7,832 nt of DNA from Bacillota bacterium (lineage in GTDB: Bacteria > Bacillota > Dethiobacteria > Dethiobacterales > Dethiobacteraceae): contig JANKMV010000088.1 of the NCBI GenBank assembly GCA_024650095.1, positions 1-7,832 of the forward strand. Direction: 5' to 3'. This document shows, in pieces, positions 6,838 to 7,832 of this stretch. Position 1 is the stretch's first letter. Every line of letters begins with the position of its first letter. The notes beneath the pieces were generated by a model. It ran no database searches. It saw nothing but the letters and a program-made list of their open reading frames with translations, and had not been told where the DNA came from. The translations under genes were made by a program, and so were the position numbers.

Positions 6838-6855
6838 AGTGAGGAGGGTATCACT
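6838..6855 (+). promoter_or_regulatory. Ribosome binding site in a short hairpin loop before the membrane-protein gene
   Basis: GAGGAGGG (6841-6848) is a strong ribosome binding site 7 bases before GTG 6856. AGTGA (6838-6842) can pair with TCACT (6851-6855), placing GGAGGGTA in the loop. The 5-bp stem is weak and may be fortuitous. No terminator is visible in the 28-base gap after selD, so read-through from the sel operon is likely. Confidence 0.45.
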
Positions 6856-7832
6856 GTGACGGAAAAGAAAGGGTTTTTAGCGCGCAAGAATATCGTCTTT
6901 TCATTAGAGCGCTATTTCATTGACGCTTTGGGCGCCATGGCTCTTGGTTTATTTGCTTCATTAATTGTGGGTCTAATTTTGCGCACAACAGGTGAGCAAC
7001 TTGTGAAGCTGTTTGGCGAAGGAGCTGCGCTAACCTTCCTTATGGATAGTGGCCAGACGGCCATGAGTATGATGGGACCTGCCATTGGTATTGCCGTGGC
7101 CTACGGTTTAAAAGCGCCTCCCTTAGTCCTTTTTGCCAGTGCCATTACGGGCGCGGCCGGTGCTACCCTCGGAGGCCCTGCAGGCTCGTTTGTGGCTGCA
7201 GTAATCGGGGCTGAGTTTGGTAAAGCTGTTTCTAAAGAAACAAAGGTTGATATTATTGTTACACCTGCCATCACCATTCTTGCCGGTCTGCTTGCCGCAA
7301 CCATTGTTGGCCCGTGGGTCAGCTCCTTCATGAAGGCTTTTGGTGATTTGATCATGCGTGTGACAGAGATCCATCCTATTCCTATGGGTATCATCGTTGC
7401 TGTGTTGATGGGGCTAGCACTTACAGCGCCTATTTCCAGTGCAGCGCTAGCCATCATGATGCAACTCTCCGGTTTAGCTGCGGGTGCAGCTACGGTGGGC
7501 TGTTCGGCTCAGATGATAGGTTTTGCGGTGGCGAGTTACCGGGAAAATGGTTGGGGTGGCCTCATTTCTCAGGGGGTAGGTACGTCCATGCTGCAAGTCC
7601 CCAATATTGTGAGGAATCCATGGATACTTGTGCCACCTACGTTGGCAGCTGCAGTGTTGGGACCTTTGGCCACCACAATTTTTAAAATGGAGAACATTCC
7701 AGCAGGAGCGGGTATGGGCACCAGCGGTTTTGTGGGCCAGTTTGGCACGGCCACGGCTATGGGCTTTACCCTCCCTGTTTTGTTTAGCATTATTCTGCTT
7801 CACTACCTCTTACCTGGGGTATTGGCCTTACT
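6856..7832 (+). CDS. PfoR-like / PTS_EIIC_2-type polytopic membrane protein (partial, 3' end outside window)
   Basis: The frame from GTG 6856 stays open to the window end: 325 complete codons plus two bases, with no stop. The protein starts MTEKKGFLARKNIVFSLERYF, followed by repeated hydrophobic, Gly/Ala-rich segments (for example DALGAMALGLFASLIVGLIL, SMMGPAIGIAVAYGLK, TPAITILAGLLAATIVGP, GIIVAVLMGLALTAPISS, and a last one in TLPVLFSIILLHYLLPG). The motifs GGPAGSFVAAVIGAEFGK, HPIPMGI and AGAGMGTSGFVGQ resemble the Bacillota family annotated as PTS subunit IIC or PfoR-like putative toxin regulator (COG3641, PF13303). No IIA or IIB domain is present in the visible part, so a phosphotransferase role is unproven and the substrate is unknown. 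It follows selD by 28 bases with a strong ribosome binding site and no terminator, so it may be co-transcribed with the sel genes. Most of the protein is probably present. Confidence 0.8.
   Translation, partial: MTEKKGFLARKNIVFSLERYFIDALGAMALGLFASLIVGLILRTTGEQLVKLFGEGAALTFLMDSGQTAMSMMGPAIGIAVAYGLKAPPLVLFASAITGAAGATLGGPAGSFVAAVIGAEFGKAVSKETKVDIIVTPAITILAGLLAATIVGPWVSSFMKAFGDLIMRVTEIHPIPMGIIVAVLMGLALTAPISSAALAIMMQLSGLAAGAATVGCSAQMIGFAVASYRENGWGGLISQGVGTSMLQVPNIVRNPWILVPPTLAAAVLGPLATTIFKMENIPAGAGMGTSGFVGQFGTATAMGFTLPVLFSIILLHYLLPGVLAL

Noticed and set aside
7101..7803. Several antisense ORFs of 73-118 codons opposite the last gene
   Set aside because: They are shadows of the + strand membrane-protein gene, which has a ribosome binding site, family motifs and a typical hydrophobic pattern. 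The antisense products look like no known protein.
1..7832. CRISPR arrays, insertion sequences, attachment sites or long repeats
   Set aside because: None was seen by eye. The window is densely packed with chromosomal genes, and gaps between genes are all under 150 bases.

Overview
The window holds most of a bacterial selenocysteine (Sec) biosynthesis and decoding operon, selA-selB-selD. It is preceded by a two-component regulatory pair and followed by a partial membrane-protein gene. All genes read on the + strand. The Gram-positive style ribosome binding sites (GAGGAGGG, GGGGAGGA), the mix of ATG and GTG starts, the gene types (SelA/SelB/SelD, a PhoB/BaeS-type pair, a PfoR-like PTS IIC membrane protein) and a selenocysteine-containing SelD together suggest an anaerobic member of the Bacillota (Clostridia or a relative). 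This is an inference; I cannot name a species.

Layout. 1-165: the 3' end of a gene whose product ends in a Gly/Arg-rich tail, closed by a clear rho-independent terminator (172-203). 239-2315: an OmpR/PhoB-class response regulator and a membrane sensor histidine kinase, one base apart, followed by a hairpin (2317-2354). 2388-2416: a near-consensus sigma-A promoter, the only strong one seen, placed to drive the sel genes. 2463-6827: selA, selB and selD, each overlapping the next by a few bases. 6856 to the window end: a GTG-started polytopic membrane protein of the PfoR/PTS_EIIC_2 type that runs off the edge. The selA, selB and selD starts used here differ from the longest-ORF starts.

How the genes work together. 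SelD makes selenophosphate from selenide and ATP. SelA uses it to convert seryl-tRNA(Sec) to selenocysteyl-tRNA(Sec). SelB, a special elongation factor, brings that tRNA to UGA codons marked by a SECIS hairpin. The tRNA gene selC is not visible here.

The main point. selD itself carries an in-frame UGA (5826-5828) at codon 17, exactly at the catalytic Cys/Sec position of the family, and a compact hairpin with a GG-starting loop lies a suitable distance downstream. SelD is therefore very probably a selenoprotein of 349 residues. Stop-based gene calling would start it at 5838 and lose the active site. Sec-SelD is a known phenomenon, so it is not a new system, but it is easily mis-annotated and makes the operon dependent on its own product.
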